Below, piece after piece: positions 1 through 8,751 of a stretch of DNA of 64,000 bases. Both the position numbers and the translations under genes were made by a program. Below the pieces are notes generated by a model, which was given only the letters and a program-made list of their open reading frames with translations, searched no databases and was not told the DNA's origin. Position 1 is the first letter of the stretch. Every line of letters begins with the position of its first letter. The stretch is from Agarivorans gilvus (GTDB taxonomy: Bacteria; Pseudomonadota; Gammaproteobacteria; Enterobacterales; Celerinatantimonadaceae): assembly GCF_001420915.1 (NCBI RefSeq), contig NZ_CP013021.1, positions 1,636,501 through 1,700,500 of the forward strand, given 5' to 3'.

Positions 1-108
1 CTTCGCAACAGTAAGGAGTGGGCTACACTCTCTACATCAACCAAATCCTTAGCGAGTTAATTGATTAGGGCTTTGCTCTAAACTTAACTTTAACAAGTAA
101 AAATAAAT

Positions 109-124
109 GCGCAGTTGCGCTTTT
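109..124 (+). terminator. weak hairpin with T-run
   Basis: A 5-bp stem (GCGCA/TGCGC) with a two-base loop is followed by TTTTATT. It may end a gene lying upstream of the window. The stem is short, so this is only a candidate. Confidence 0.3.
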
Positions 125-181
125 ATTCGCCACATTCGCCCTTATATCTAAATAACTAGCACCCATAGCAAAGGAAGATCG

Positions 182-1039
182 ATGACTAACGAATATATTC
201 CACCTAAGGTGTGGACCATGGATACCGAAAATGGCGGCCAGTGGGCCAGTATCAATCGGCCAGACTCAGGCGCCCGCCACCAACAAACCCTCCCGGTAGG
301 CTCAAACCCCTTACAACTGCATTCGATGGCCACGCCCAACGGGCAGAAAGTCACCATTATGTTGGAAGAATTATTACAGCTTGGCATTAGCGAAGCCGAA
401 TATGATGCCTATATGATTAACATCGGCGAAGGCGATCAGTTTTCCTCAGGCTTTGTTGAAATTAACCCCAATTCCAAAATTCCCGCCTTATTGGATAGGT
501 CTGGAGAGCAGCCAATTCGTGTGTTTGAATCGGGCTCTGTTTTGCTTTATCTCGCAGAAAAATTTGGCCACTTCTTACCCAAGCCAGGGGCAGCCAAAAC
601 CGAAGTGATGAATTGGTTATTTTGGTTACAGGGCTCGGCTCCCTACTTAGGGGGCGGCTTTGGCCATTTTTACGCCTACGCACCAGAGAAATTCGAGTAT
701 CCGATCAACCGCTTTGCCATGGAAGCCAAACGCCAGCTTGATGTATTAGATAAACAACTGGCCCAGCACCCTTACATTGCCGGCGAGCACTATTCAATTG
801 CCGACATCGCTATTTGGCCGTGGTACGGCAATTTGGTATTAGGGAAACTTTACGAGGCAGCTGAGTTTTTAGATGTTACTAGCTATACGCATGTATTACG
901 CTGGGCTAAGCAAGTGGAGCAACGCACCGCAGTACAGCGTGGCTGCATGGTAAACCGCAGTTGGGGCGAACCATGGGAGCAAGTGCCAGAACGGCATAGT
1001 GCCCAAGACATTGACACGGTATTAAGTCAAAAACCTTAA
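182..1039 (+). CDS. yghU: YghU-type glutathione S-transferase (disulfide-bond oxidoreductase)
   Basis: The 285-residue product matches the length and order of the YghU/Nu-class glutathione transferases. An N-terminal extension of about 45 residues ends in the thioredoxin-like fold that begins near LQLHSMATPNGQKVTIMLEE. The NPNSKIPALLD stretch carries the conserved cis-Pro, and an all-helical C-terminal domain contains GEHYSIADIAIWPWYG. Family members use two glutathione molecules to reduce disulfides and organic hydroperoxides in the cytoplasm. The ATG is preceded by AAGGAAG at good spacing. The gene stands alone and ends in a strong hairpin shared with the convergent gene downstream. The family call is firm; the substrate is not known. 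Confidence 0.92.
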   Translation: MTNEYIPPKVWTMDTENGGQWASINRPDSGARHQQTLPVGSNPLQLHSMATPNGQKVTIMLEELLQLGISEAEYDAYMINIGEGDQFSSGFVEINPNSKIPALLDRSGEQPIRVFESGSVLLYLAEKFGHFLPKPGAAKTEVMNWLFWLQGSAPYLGGGFGHFYAYAPEKFEYPINRFAMEAKRQLDVLDKQLAQHPYIAGEHYSIADIAIWPWYGNLVLGKLYEAAEFLDVTSYTHVLRWAKQVEQRTAVQRGCMVNRSWGEPWEQVPERHSAQDIDTVLSQKP

Positions 1040-1047
1040 CTCGCTGT

Positions 1048-1080
1048 CGGTCTAAAAACGCCAGCGTAGTTTTTAGACCG
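1048..1080. terminator. bidirectional terminator
   Basis: A perfect 12-bp stem (1048-1059 with 1069-1080) encloses a 9-base loop. Its A-rich and T-rich arms allow termination in both directions between the convergent yghU and solute-binding genes. Confidence 0.8.
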
Positions 1081-1082
1081 GC

Positions 1083-1853
1083 TCAATCTATCGACAATAC
1101 ACTATCACCGAGATGGCTTAATACTCCCTCACCAATTAGCTTATCCAACCAATAAGCATTGATGTTATCTAACTCACCGTTATTACTGATAGCCTCAAAG
1201 GCCTGCTGCCACAGAGCATAATCGTCAAAGTGTTTAGACAAACCAATATAAACTGGGGAGGTTTTAATAAAAGCAGTATTTTTGAAGCTGCCTTCAGCGA
1301 TGCCAAGCTCCTTACTCAAGATACGGGCGCCACTGAGATTATAAACAATCGCATCAACTCGGCCTTTTTCCAAAAAACGTAGGTTTTGCTGATGACTAGA
1401 AGCCAACTTATAATTAGTTAAACCCTGCTGTTCTACCCAGGTAGCCCGAATATCTCCTCTCACTACCCCTATTGAGTTAAAGTCTTCCAGGTTATTGCTG
1501 TCAAAATAGCTGTCACTGCGCGTAATCACGTACCAGCTTTTTTCCATGACAGGTCCTATCCACTGCAGCTCTTTATCGCGCTCGGCAGTTTTGGTAAACG
1601 AAAAAATTGCCACGTTGTCATTAACCAAGGCGGTTTTTAAGGCCCTTGCCTCTGGCAGTACCTCTAGCGCAAGCTCTTTTCCCATGTAAGCATGCATGGC
1701 GCGAACAATATCGACCACATAGCCCTCTACGCTACCGTCTTCAGTGACATAAGCACTGGGCGGTTCGTCTACCGTAATCACGCGAGTAGCGGCTTCAAGC
1801 GATGGCTGAAACATGTATAACAATGTCAATATCAGCACACTGAATCGTCTCAT
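1083..1853 (-). CDS. periplasmic solute-binding protein, family 3
   Basis: The 256-residue protein starts with a typical signal peptide (about residues 1-21, ending SLEA). It continues with a family 3 extracellular solute-binding fold: VITVDEPPSAYVTEDGSVEG, then the VVRGDIRATWVEQQG lobe switch and a C-terminal lobe ending in INAYWLDKLIGEG. Proteins of this kind bind amino acids or related small molecules. No ABC permease or ATPase is adjacent, so it may be an orphan binding or sensory protein, as is common in marine gammaproteobacteria. The ligand cannot be read from the sequence. Confidence 0.8.
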   Translation of the reverse strand: MRRFSVLILTLLYMFQPSLEAATRVITVDEPPSAYVTEDGSVEGYVVDIVRAMHAYMGKELALEVLPEARALKTALVNDNVAIFSFTKTAERDKELQWIGPVMEKSWYVITRSDSYFDSNNLEDFNSIGVVRGDIRATWVEQQGLTNYKLASSHQQNLRFLEKGRVDAIVYNLSGARILSKELGIAEGSFKNTAFIKTSPVYIGLSKHFDDYALWQQAFEAISNNGELDNINAYWLDKLIGEGVLSHLGDSVLSID

Positions 1854-2511
1854 AATTGGGCTACATCTCCTAAGAACTCAATTAACAATATATTGCAAGC
1901 AAGCCAAATTCTCACTCATTATGCTAAGTCTAGCTCACATAAATTAGACATATACAACAAAACACTAAGCACTAAAACAAACACAGCATAAAAAATAAAA
2001 TCAACCTACTCCTAAAGAGGTATAAAACTGCGTTAAATCAACAAGACAACATCAAAGGCCAGCGCTATAGCGCTAGTTTGAAGCAGTTCAACAAAGTGAG
2101 ATTTCACTGCATAAAAATGAAAATTTGCAGTAGTCATGTAGCTGCAGATCGAGTATTACTCGGCGCAGTCGCAGATGGCTCAGCCCAATAATCTCAGTCA
2201 CCCGTAGTTGTGACAAGATTTTGTAGAATCGCGCTGTACTAAAAAATGGCTGATAAGCTATATGAGTAAATCAAACACCTAGCTCAGCAGACTATTTTAT
2301 TTGCCGAGGCACCACAGCAAGATTTAGTGCCTTGATTCAGCCACTGCTATGAGCCAATCTCTACAAACATGCGGGCCTAATAGAGCATTTGTCGACTAAC
2401 ACCAAGTGGCTCAATGTTTTGAATCGACATTGAGGTGTTTTACTAAACGCATATAAAAAAGTTATTAGCGTCGACTAATATCTAAACATAATAACGATAT
2501 TGAGGCTCAAG
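1854..2511. other. gene-free stretch upstream of bgl gene
   Basis: No convincing gene is present in these 658 bases. The region is AT-rich. It holds a small perfect inverted repeat, CAATGT-tttgaatcg-ACATTG (2412-2432), flanked by AACACC and GGTGTT, 68 bases before the translation start. This could be an operator for the glycosidase gene. A frame from about 2247 reads for 60 codons but is broken by several stops. Confidence 0.4.
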
Positions 2512-3948
2512 ATGGAACCAACTAACAAACTTCCCAAAGATTTCTTATGGGGCGGAGCAGTAGCAGCCCACCAAGTAGAAGGTGCATGGAATAAAGATGG
2601 CAAGGGAGTCAGCATTGTCGATGTGCTGTCAAAAGGCGCCCACGGTGTAGACCGTATCATTACCGATGGCGTGCAAGACGACGTGATGTACCCCAACCAT
2701 GAAGCCGTTGATTTTTACTCGCACTACAAAGAAGACATAACCCTGTTTGCCGAGATGGGTTTCAAATGTTTTCGTACCTCCATTGCTTGGCCCCGCATTT
2801 TCCCTAATGGCGACGAAACCAGCCCCAACGAAGCGGGCTTACAATTCTACGATGAGCTATTCGATGAACTATTAAAGTACAACATCGAGCCGGTTATCAC
2901 TCTGTCTCACTTTGAAATGCCGCTACATCTAGTTAAACACTATGGTGGCTGGTACAACCGCGGGCTCATCGAGTTCTTTGTTAACTTCAGTCGTTGCGTA
3001 TTTGAGCGCTACCAAAACAAGGTGAAATACTGGATTACCTTCAACGAAATTAACAACCAACGTAACTGGAAAAACCCCTTGTTTGGATACTGTAATTCGG
3101 GGATGAATTACACCGAATTTGAGCATCCAGAACAGGTCATGTATCAGGTAATTCACCACCAGTTTGTCGCTAGCGCTCTGGCGGTAAAAATTGGTCACGA
3201 GATCAACCCCAAGATGAAAATTGGCAGCATGATCCATATGATGCCGCTGTACCCTGCCACTTGTAAGCCAGAAGACATGATTCAAGCGCAACAATCGATG
3301 CGCGAGAAATACCTATTCAGTGATGTGCAAGTGCGTGGTCACTACCCTCGTTACATTGAAAAAGAATGGCAGCGTAAAGGCATTCAAGTAGACATGGCCG
3401 AAGGTGATGCCGAAATCCTACAAGCCGGCTGCGCCGACTTCCTAGCAATAAGCTACTACATGAGCAACATTGTTGATGCCGTGCCGCCTACAGACGAAGT
3501 GAACCCTTTGTTTGGCGCCAGCCGCTTAAACCCGAATTTGGAAGCGTCTGAATGGGGTTGGCAAATCGATCCGGTAGGTCTGCGTTATGCCTTGTCTGAG
3601 CTATATGAGCGTTACGAAAAACCTATTTTCATCGTTGAAAATGGCTTTGGTGCGGTAGACGAAATTGAGCCAGGTAAAACCATTAACGACGATTACCGCA
3701 TAGCATACTTAAGCCGCCATATTGCCGAAATGAAAAAAGCCGTCACCCTCGATGGCGTAGAAGTAATGGGTTACACCCCTTGGGGCTGCATAGACTGCGT
3801 TTCTTTCACCACTGGTGAGTACATGAAGCGTTATGGCTTTATTTACGTCGATAAACATGATGATGGCAGCGGCGACTTTAGCCGTGCTAAAAAACAAAGT
3901 TTTAGCTGGTATCAACAAGTCATCGCCAGTAACGGTGAGATCATCTAA
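2512..3948 (+). CDS. glycoside hydrolase family 1, 6-phospho-beta-glucosidase
   Basis: The 478-residue GH1 enzyme begins at the ATG at 2512, preceded by GAGG six bases upstream. An in-frame TTG at 2500 has no ribosome site and is less likely. The acid/base is E179 in TFNEINN and the nucleophile is E376 in FIVENGFG. The C-terminal part has S431, K439 and Y441 in the VSFTTGEYMKRYGF segment, the signature that binds the 6-phosphate in BglA/LacG enzymes. It should therefore hydrolyse phosphorylated beta-glucosides in the cytoplasm. No PTS transporter or antiterminator is adjacent, so the source of phosphorylated substrate lies elsewhere. A terminator follows at once. Confidence 0.9.
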   Translation: MEPTNKLPKDFLWGGAVAAHQVEGAWNKDGKGVSIVDVLSKGAHGVDRIITDGVQDDVMYPNHEAVDFYSHYKEDITLFAEMGFKCFRTSIAWPRIFPNGDETSPNEAGLQFYDELFDELLKYNIEPVITLSHFEMPLHLVKHYGGWYNRGLIEFFVNFSRCVFERYQNKVKYWITFNEINNQRNWKNPLFGYCNSGMNYTEFEHPEQVMYQVIHHQFVASALAVKIGHEINPKMKIGSMIHMMPLYPATCKPEDMIQAQQSMREKYLFSDVQVRGHYPRYIEKEWQRKGIQVDMAEGDAEILQAGCADFLAISYYMSNIVDAVPPTDEVNPLFGASRLNPNLEASEWGWQIDPVGLRYALSELYERYEKPIFIVENGFGAVDEIEPGKTINDDYRIAYLSRHIAEMKKAVTLDGVEVMGYTPWGCIDCVSFTTGEYMKRYGFIYVDKHDDGSGDFSRAKKQSFSWYQQVIASNGEII

Positions 3949-3959
3949 GCAAATAAAAA

Positions 3960-3985
3960 GGGGCGAATCACTCAGTATTCGCCCC
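3960..3985. terminator. bidirectional terminator
   Basis: A perfect 9-bp GC-rich stem (GGGGCGAAT/ATTCGCCCC) with an 8-base loop lies between convergent genes. It has A-rich sequence before it and GTTTATT after it. Confidence 0.8.
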
Positions 3986-4007
3986 GTTTATTGATGAAGT
4001 GTTTAAA

Positions 4008-5021
4008 TCACGCTTGGCGTTGTTGCTCGGGCGTGAAGGAGGCTTCAGCCGCATAGCGATTCGCCAATAGCGCGCAATAAAATATCTGGATCGGGTGATA
4101 CAGCATAATCGGAAGCAATATCATGCCCAAGGCGGGATCGGCGGCAAAAATCACCTTCGCCATAGGCACCCCTGCCGCTAAGGTTTTTTTACTGCCACAA
4201 AACACCGCCGCTATTTCATCGGGACGGCTAAAACTGACTTTTCTCGCCCCCCACTGAATCAAATGCACCATAAAAAACAACACCACTAAACACAGCAGCA
4301 AAGAACTTAGTAACAAAGAGCTAGAAAAACGGCTCCAAATACCATTAATAATCGAGTCACAAAAGGCATTGTAAACAATCAAAATAATCACTAGCTTATC
4401 GACTTTATTGACCACTTGCTTGTTGCGCTCTACCCACGCCAGTAAGTAAGGACGTAGTACCTGCCCTACCACCATCGGCAACAATAACAATTTGGATATC
4501 GATAATACCGAGTCTAATAAGTTCAGCTCTACGCCTTCTAAACCCATGAATAACTGCACTAAAAAAGGCGTAATAAACACCCCAATAATGCTGGAAAGCG
4601 AGGCATTAAATATTGCTCCGGGCACGTTGCCCTTGCCCACACTGGTCATCGCCACCGACGAAGAAATGGTGCTGGGCAGCACCAATAAATAACAAAAACC
4701 AAAGGCCAGTGCCGCCGGCATAAAACGCAATAACACATCACCAAAGATTAACCACAGCAAGGGGTAAGCAATAAAAGTGGCAGACTGGATGTACAGATGT
4801 AAACGCCAATTGCTTAAGCCGGATTTAAGCGCACTTGGCGACAAACCCAAACCATGCAGGAAAAACACCACCGCCACCCCAAAAGAGCACACCGTATCCA
4901 ATTGCAGTGGGCCATCGCTGCGCCCAAGCTCTGCGGATACTGTAGCCAGCCCAATCGCCAGCAACATGCCCAGTAAAAACCATTCTTTTTTTAATTTTGT
5001 AGAAAAGCTCGTCATACCCAT
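4008..5021 (-). CDS. SBF-like (YfeH-type) putative sodium-dependent transporter
   Basis: The 337-residue polytopic membrane protein has about ten hydrophobic segments. It matches the SBF-like family related to bile acid:sodium symporters and arsenite permeases. Family features seen include FFLHGLGLSP after the second segment, LPSTISSSVAMTSVGKGN in the middle, and FCGSKKTLAAGVPMAKVIF near the end, a re-entrant motif typical of YfeH proteins. The substrate is unknown. It is a single gene, convergent with the glycosidase. The ATG at 5021 or the one two codons later may be used. Confidence 0.82.
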   Translation of the reverse strand: MGMTSFSTKLKKEWFLLGMLLAIGLATVSAELGRSDGPLQLDTVCSFGVAVVFFLHGLGLSPSALKSGLSNWRLHLYIQSATFIAYPLLWLIFGDVLLRFMPAALAFGFCYLLVLPSTISSSVAMTSVGKGNVPGAIFNASLSSIIGVFITPFLVQLFMGLEGVELNLLDSVLSISKLLLLPMVVGQVLRPYLLAWVERNKQVVNKVDKLVIILIVYNAFCDSIINGIWSRFSSSLLLSSLLLCLVVLFFMVHLIQWGARKVSFSRPDEIAAVFCGSKKTLAAGVPMAKVIFAADPALGMILLPIMLYHPIQIFYCALLANRYAAEASFTPEQQRQA

Positions 5022-5318
5022 TACTCACAGCGCAACGCAGCTCGCCCTCAAGTAAAGCCTTAAGAGCAACACTTAAATATAAATTTAGCGGATGAAAAAC
5101 AGTAGCTTAACCTAAGCCAACCCCGGCAGCATAGACCTAGCGCAAGAACCGCCCTAAAAGCCCGTAAACACAGAAACCCTTGCGTCACTTGGGCAATTTA
5201 AGCTAACTAATAAGCAAATAAATACAAAGCCTAAGCACAACAAGCAACAGCATAAGCCGATATTTAGCCTATTGCCTCTAGTTGGTAATCAATATACTAT
5301 CAACTCGATATTGGCCTA

Positions 5319-5735
5319 GTGTGTATTCATTTGCGTATTTTATTTCTGATTTTTCTGCTAATGAGCAACCTTATCTCGACGCCCTCGATGGCGATGGGAG
5401 AGTTGCCCTTAGCTGATACAGAAGCGCCCAATGCACTCAGTCAAAGCCAAGCTAGCTCGGCGTGTCACATGAATCATGCCGCTGCCTCAGAATCAGCGCA
5501 TCAGCACATGTCGATGCACGGCAGTGCAGATAACAATTCAGTCGATTGTGATGACTCTGCCGACCAGCTGTGCAAAATTCAATGTGAACTTTCTGCCTGC
5601 AGTGCCATGTTACTTGGCTTAAGCAGCCAACTATCCCTGCCTATTTTAGACAACGACACGCCAGCGTTTAGCTATTCGCGGGTCTTCCCTAAGCAACAAC
5701 AAGAGTCTCTCTACCGCCCTCCTCTGATTGGCTGA
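5319..5735 (+). CDS. small secreted Cys/His/Met-rich protein of the copper cluster (CopL-like)
   Basis: The predicted 138-residue product has an N-terminal signal segment (LRILFLIFLLMSNLI..SMA). It continues with a short region rich in His, Met and Cys (ACHMNHA, HQHMSMHGS, CDDSADQLCKIQCELSAC). It ends in a conserved tail, SLYRPPLIG. It opens the RND efflux block and is 44 bases before the TolC-family gene, so it is probably co-transcribed and periplasmic. The protein encoded at 43255-43707 has the same layout and the same YRPP ending, so the two are paralogues. A role in copper sensing or binding is inferred from context and composition. The GTG start is tentative; ATG 5361 is an alternative. 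Confidence 0.65.
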   Translation: MCIHLRILFLIFLLMSNLISTPSMAMGELPLADTEAPNALSQSQASSACHMNHAAASESAHQHMSMHGSADNNSVDCDDSADQLCKIQCELSACSAMLLGLSSQLSLPILDNDTPAFSYSRVFPKQQQESLYRPPLIG

Positions 5736-5779
5736 TTTACCAATAGTTTAAATTCGTAAATCAACAATGAGGAAAGATC

Positions 5780-7033
5780 ATGAATCCCCGTATTTTAATC
5801 GGGTGTGTGATGCTATTTACCGTAAAAAGCATTGCCCAACCGCTGCGTTTATCAGAAGCAGAACACTTAGCTTTAAGCCAAGATCCTGCCGCCGAGATGT
5901 ATTTAAATCAACAGCAACAATATGCTGCACAAGCCTTGGCCAAGTCGCAACTGCCAGACCCCATGGTCAAACTGGGCTTGGGTAACCTACCCACCGACAG
6001 CTTCACACTTGACCAAGACCCAATGACCCAAGTTAGCATTGGTGTAGCTCAGCAATTCAGTCGCGGCGATACCCTACAACTCAATGCCCAGCGCTTTGAG
6101 CAACAAGGTGAACAAAGTGAGTTATTAGCGATTAACCGCCAACTCGAGCTTAAACGCGCACTACGCAATACTTGGTTCGACATTAACTTTGCCCATCAGG
6201 CGCAGCAGTTAATTCAACAAAATCAAAGCTTGTTTAAGCAAAATGTCGACTACGTGCGTAGCCAATTTGAGTTGGGTTACAAACAAAGCCAAGACTTAAT
6301 CAAAGCAGAACTGCAGCTCAACAAATTTGATGAGCAAATTGCCGCTTTTGCCCAACAAGAACAGGCATTACGTGGCCGCTTAGCGGCTTGGCTAGGCGAG
6401 CAGGCCTTTGAGCCATTGTCGAGCGACTTGCCCTCTTGGCAAGACAGCGAAGCCTACGCACTAGAGACCCAATACCAGCACTATTCACTGCTAAGCCAGC
6501 ACCCCAAAGTGCTAGCTGCGCAGAAAAATATCGACGTAGCAGACAAGCAAATTGCCATCGCCAACGAGGCCTATAAACCGGCATTTAAGCTAGAGCTGGC
6601 ATACGGGCATCGCCGCGCAGAAGAAATGGATGGCTCCAGACGCAGTGATTTACTCAGCGGCTTTGTCACTATGGATGTACCGCTATTTACCGATAAACGC
6701 CAAGATCAAAGTCTGATTGCCGCCCAGCGTGGTAAGGGCATGAAGCGCGCCGAAAAAGAGCTATTAATGAACAACATGAATGGGCAATTAAATGGTGCCA
6801 TCGCGCGCTATAGCAATACCCATGCGCGGCTACAACGCTACCAAAATACCCTGTTGCAGCAAGCCAAACAAAACACCGCGGCAGTGCTGCAAGGTTATCA
6901 GTCCAATAGCAACGACTTTGCTCGTGTTATTGAAGCCTATATGGACGAACTGGCACTCACTCTGGAATACCAACAACTGATCAGCATTAAATACAAAGCG
7001 CTAGCCGACCTGCGCTACTACCAAGCGAAATAG
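5780..7033 (+). CDS. TolC-family outer membrane efflux protein (CusC/CzcC-like)
   Basis: The 417-residue protein starts with a signal peptide (MNPRILIGCVMLFTVKSIAQ). It carries the two-fold repeat of outer membrane efflux proteins: long amphipathic helices rich in Gln, with LSEAEHLALSQDPA opening the first repeat and ISIKYKALADLRYY closing the last helix. It lacks a lipobox Cys. It should form the outer membrane channel of the tripartite pump whose adaptor and RND pump genes follow immediately. Nine bases separate it from the adaptor gene. GAGGAA lies upstream of the ATG. Family assignment is firm; metal specificity comes from its partners. Confidence 0.9.
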   Translation: MNPRILIGCVMLFTVKSIAQPLRLSEAEHLALSQDPAAEMYLNQQQQYAAQALAKSQLPDPMVKLGLGNLPTDSFTLDQDPMTQVSIGVAQQFSRGDTLQLNAQRFEQQGEQSELLAINRQLELKRALRNTWFDINFAHQAQQLIQQNQSLFKQNVDYVRSQFELGYKQSQDLIKAELQLNKFDEQIAAFAQQEQALRGRLAAWLGEQAFEPLSSDLPSWQDSEAYALETQYQHYSLLSQHPKVLAAQKNIDVADKQIAIANEAYKPAFKLELAYGHRRAEEMDGSRRSDLLSGFVTMDVPLFTDKRQDQSLIAAQRGKGMKRAEKELLMNNMNGQLNGAIARYSNTHARLQRYQNTLLQQAKQNTAAVLQGYQSNSNDFARVIEAYMDELALTLEYQQLISIKYKALADLRYYQAK

Positions 7034-7041
7034 GAACCACC

Positions 7042-8751
7042 ATGAATAAATTTACTCTTAGTATTGTTTGTCTAGCGCTTGGGCTTGCTGGCGGCTACGC
7101 CTTAAATTCCAACGCATTGCTTGGCGGAGCCAATCACCAAGCTCAAGCTGAACCCAGCGCCAGCAGCGAACCACAACCGCTATACTGGGTTGCGCCAATG
7201 GACCCTAACTACCGCCGCGACAAACCCGGCCTCTCGCCCATGGGCATGGAGTTAGTGCCAGTCTATGAAGACAATAACGCCAAGGCCTCGGCGGGCACGG
7301 TGACCATCTCACCCAACGTGGTGAATAACCTTGGGGTGCGCAGCAAAGAGGTGATTTTGGCTAGCTTCACCCCCGATCTACAAGCGGTGGGTAGCCTCAG
7401 CTTCAACCAAGATAAGTTATGGCAAATGAACAGTCGTGTCTCCGGTTGGGTAGAAAAACTCTATCTTAAAGCCGAAGGCGAGTACTTAGAAAAAGGCCAA
7501 AAGCTGCTGTCGTTGTATTCACCCGAGCTATTAAAAGCCCAAGAAGATCTGCTCAACGCCCTGCGCTTGGGTAATCGCCAGTTGATTGCCTCTTCCAAGC
7601 TGCGCTTACAAGTATTGGGCGTAAGTCCTAGTCAAATTAAGCAGCTTGAGAAAAGCAAAAAAGTCAGCCAATTAATCGACTTATACGCACCTGAATCAGG
7701 TTATGTGGCAAAACTGGGGGTGCGTGAAGGCGCCTACATTTCTCCAGCCACACAGTTAGTAGAAGCGGGCAGCCTAGAAGATATTTGGCTTATAGCCGAG
7801 TTGTACGAATCGCAAGCCAGCCTGGTTAAATTAGGCGACCAAGCGTTGATGCAAGTAGACAGCTTCGCCGGTGAACAATGGCAAGGAGAAGTGGACTATA
7901 TCTACCCAGTACTCGACCCCAGCACTCGCACCTTACGGGTTAGGATTAAGTTCGCTAACCAAGACCAACGGCTAAAACCCAATATGTATGCTCGCGTGAA
8001 ACTACAAACGGCAACACCACAGGCCAGCCTGCAAATTCCTCGAGAAGCCGTTATCTACAGCGGAGGCTTTAGCCGAGTAGTCATGGACAGAGGCGAAGGA
8101 CAATTTCAATCGGTAAAAGTGCAAGTGGGTCGCGAAAGCGCTGGCATGGTTGAAATACTAGCAGGCTTGCGTGAGGGCGATAAGGTAGTAACTAGCGCGC
8201 AATTCCTACTCGATTCTGAGTCCAGCCTAAGCGCCGATTTTAGTCGCATGGGCCCGCCAGACCGCCAAGTGAATAACATGGACCACAGCAACATGGACCA
8301 CAGCAACATGGACCACAGCACTATGGATCATAGCTCGATGGACCACAGCACCATGGATCATAGCTCGATGAACCACAGCAGCATGGACCACAGCAACATG
8401 GATCACAGCACTATGGACCACGGCTCGATGAACCAAGGCAGCATGGACCACAGCACCATGGATCACAGCTCGATGAACCACGATAGCATGGACCACAGCA
8501 ACATGGATCACAGCACTATGGACCACGGCTCGATGAACCAAGGCAGCATGGACCACAGCAGCATGGACCACAGCACCATGGACCACAGCTCGATGAACCA
8601 AGGCAGTATGGATCATAGCACCATGGATCACAGCACTATGAACCACGGCAACATGGCGATGCCCGAGCAAGGCCAGAGCAGCGACGACGATGAGCTAGAC
8701 TGGCTCGATCTCGACGCTAATGAAAGCCCAGCGGCAGGAGACGGCAAATGA
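7042..8751 (+). CDS. cusB: RND membrane fusion protein (CusB-like) with Met/His repeat tail
   Basis: The 569-residue adaptor has an N-terminal signal or anchor segment (1-22). It then has a heavy-metal-binding motif at about 48-76 (YWVAPMDPNYRRDKPGLSPM). The usual adaptor modules follow: beta-barrel, lipoyl (VSGWVEKLYLKAEGEYLEKG) and helical hairpin. From residue 412 to 536 there are 25 pentapeptides of the form xMDHS, an extension not found in E. coli CusB. An acidic tail (DDDELDWLDLD) ends the protein. The repeat is a likely Cu(I)/Ag(I) or Cu(II) sponge in the periplasm. The stop overlaps the start of the RND pump gene by four bases, implying coupled translation. Confidence 0.93.
   Translation: MNKFTLSIVCLALGLAGGYALNSNALLGGANHQAQAEPSASSEPQPLYWVAPMDPNYRRDKPGLSPMGMELVPVYEDNNAKASAGTVTISPNVVNNLGVRSKEVILASFTPDLQAVGSLSFNQDKLWQMNSRVSGWVEKLYLKAEGEYLEKGQKLLSLYSPELLKAQEDLLNALRLGNRQLIASSKLRLQVLGVSPSQIKQLEKSKKVSQLIDLYAPESGYVAKLGVREGAYISPATQLVEAGSLEDIWLIAELYESQASLVKLGDQALMQVDSFAGEQWQGEVDYIYPVLDPSTRTLRVRIKFANQDQRLKPNMYARVKLQTATPQASLQIPREAVIYSGGFSRVVMDRGEGQFQSVKVQVGRESAGMVEILAGLREGDKVVTSAQFLLDSESSLSADFSRMGPPDRQVNNMDHSNMDHSNMDHSTMDHSSMDHSTMDHSSMNHSSMDHSNMDHSTMDHGSMNQGSMDHSTMDHSSMNHDSMDHSNMDHSTMDHGSMNQGSMDHSSMDHSTMDHSSMNQGSMDHSTMDHSTMNHGNMAMPEQGQSSDDDELDWLDLDANESPAAGDGK
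8275..8649 (+). repeat. tandem 15-bp coding repeat, 25 units
   Basis: Twenty-five consecutive 15-bp units encode the pentapeptide [N/T/S]-M-[D/N]-[H/Q]-[S/G]. Units 8-12 (8380-8454) and units 15-19 (8485-8559) are identical over 75 bp, showing recent segmental duplication within the array. The array remains in frame throughout. The opposite strand is also open across it, because the unit has no stop in that frame. Confidence 0.95.

Noticed and set aside
2247..2460. Frame reading like a decayed gene upstream of the glycosidase
   Set aside because: Five or more stops in about 65 codons and no recognisable family; chance is as likely as decay.
2500..2511. TTG start four codons upstream for the glycosidase
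   Set aside because: The GAGG ribosome site lies inside this segment and serves the ATG at 2512.
8275..8649. Array resembling a CRISPR
   Set aside because: Units are 15 bp, contiguous without spacers and in frame with a protein; it is a coding repeat.
8227..8670. 147-codon antisense open frame of Val/His repeats opposite the MDHS array
   Set aside because: It exists only because the 15-bp repeat lacks stops in that frame; there is no ribosome site and the sense gene is clear.
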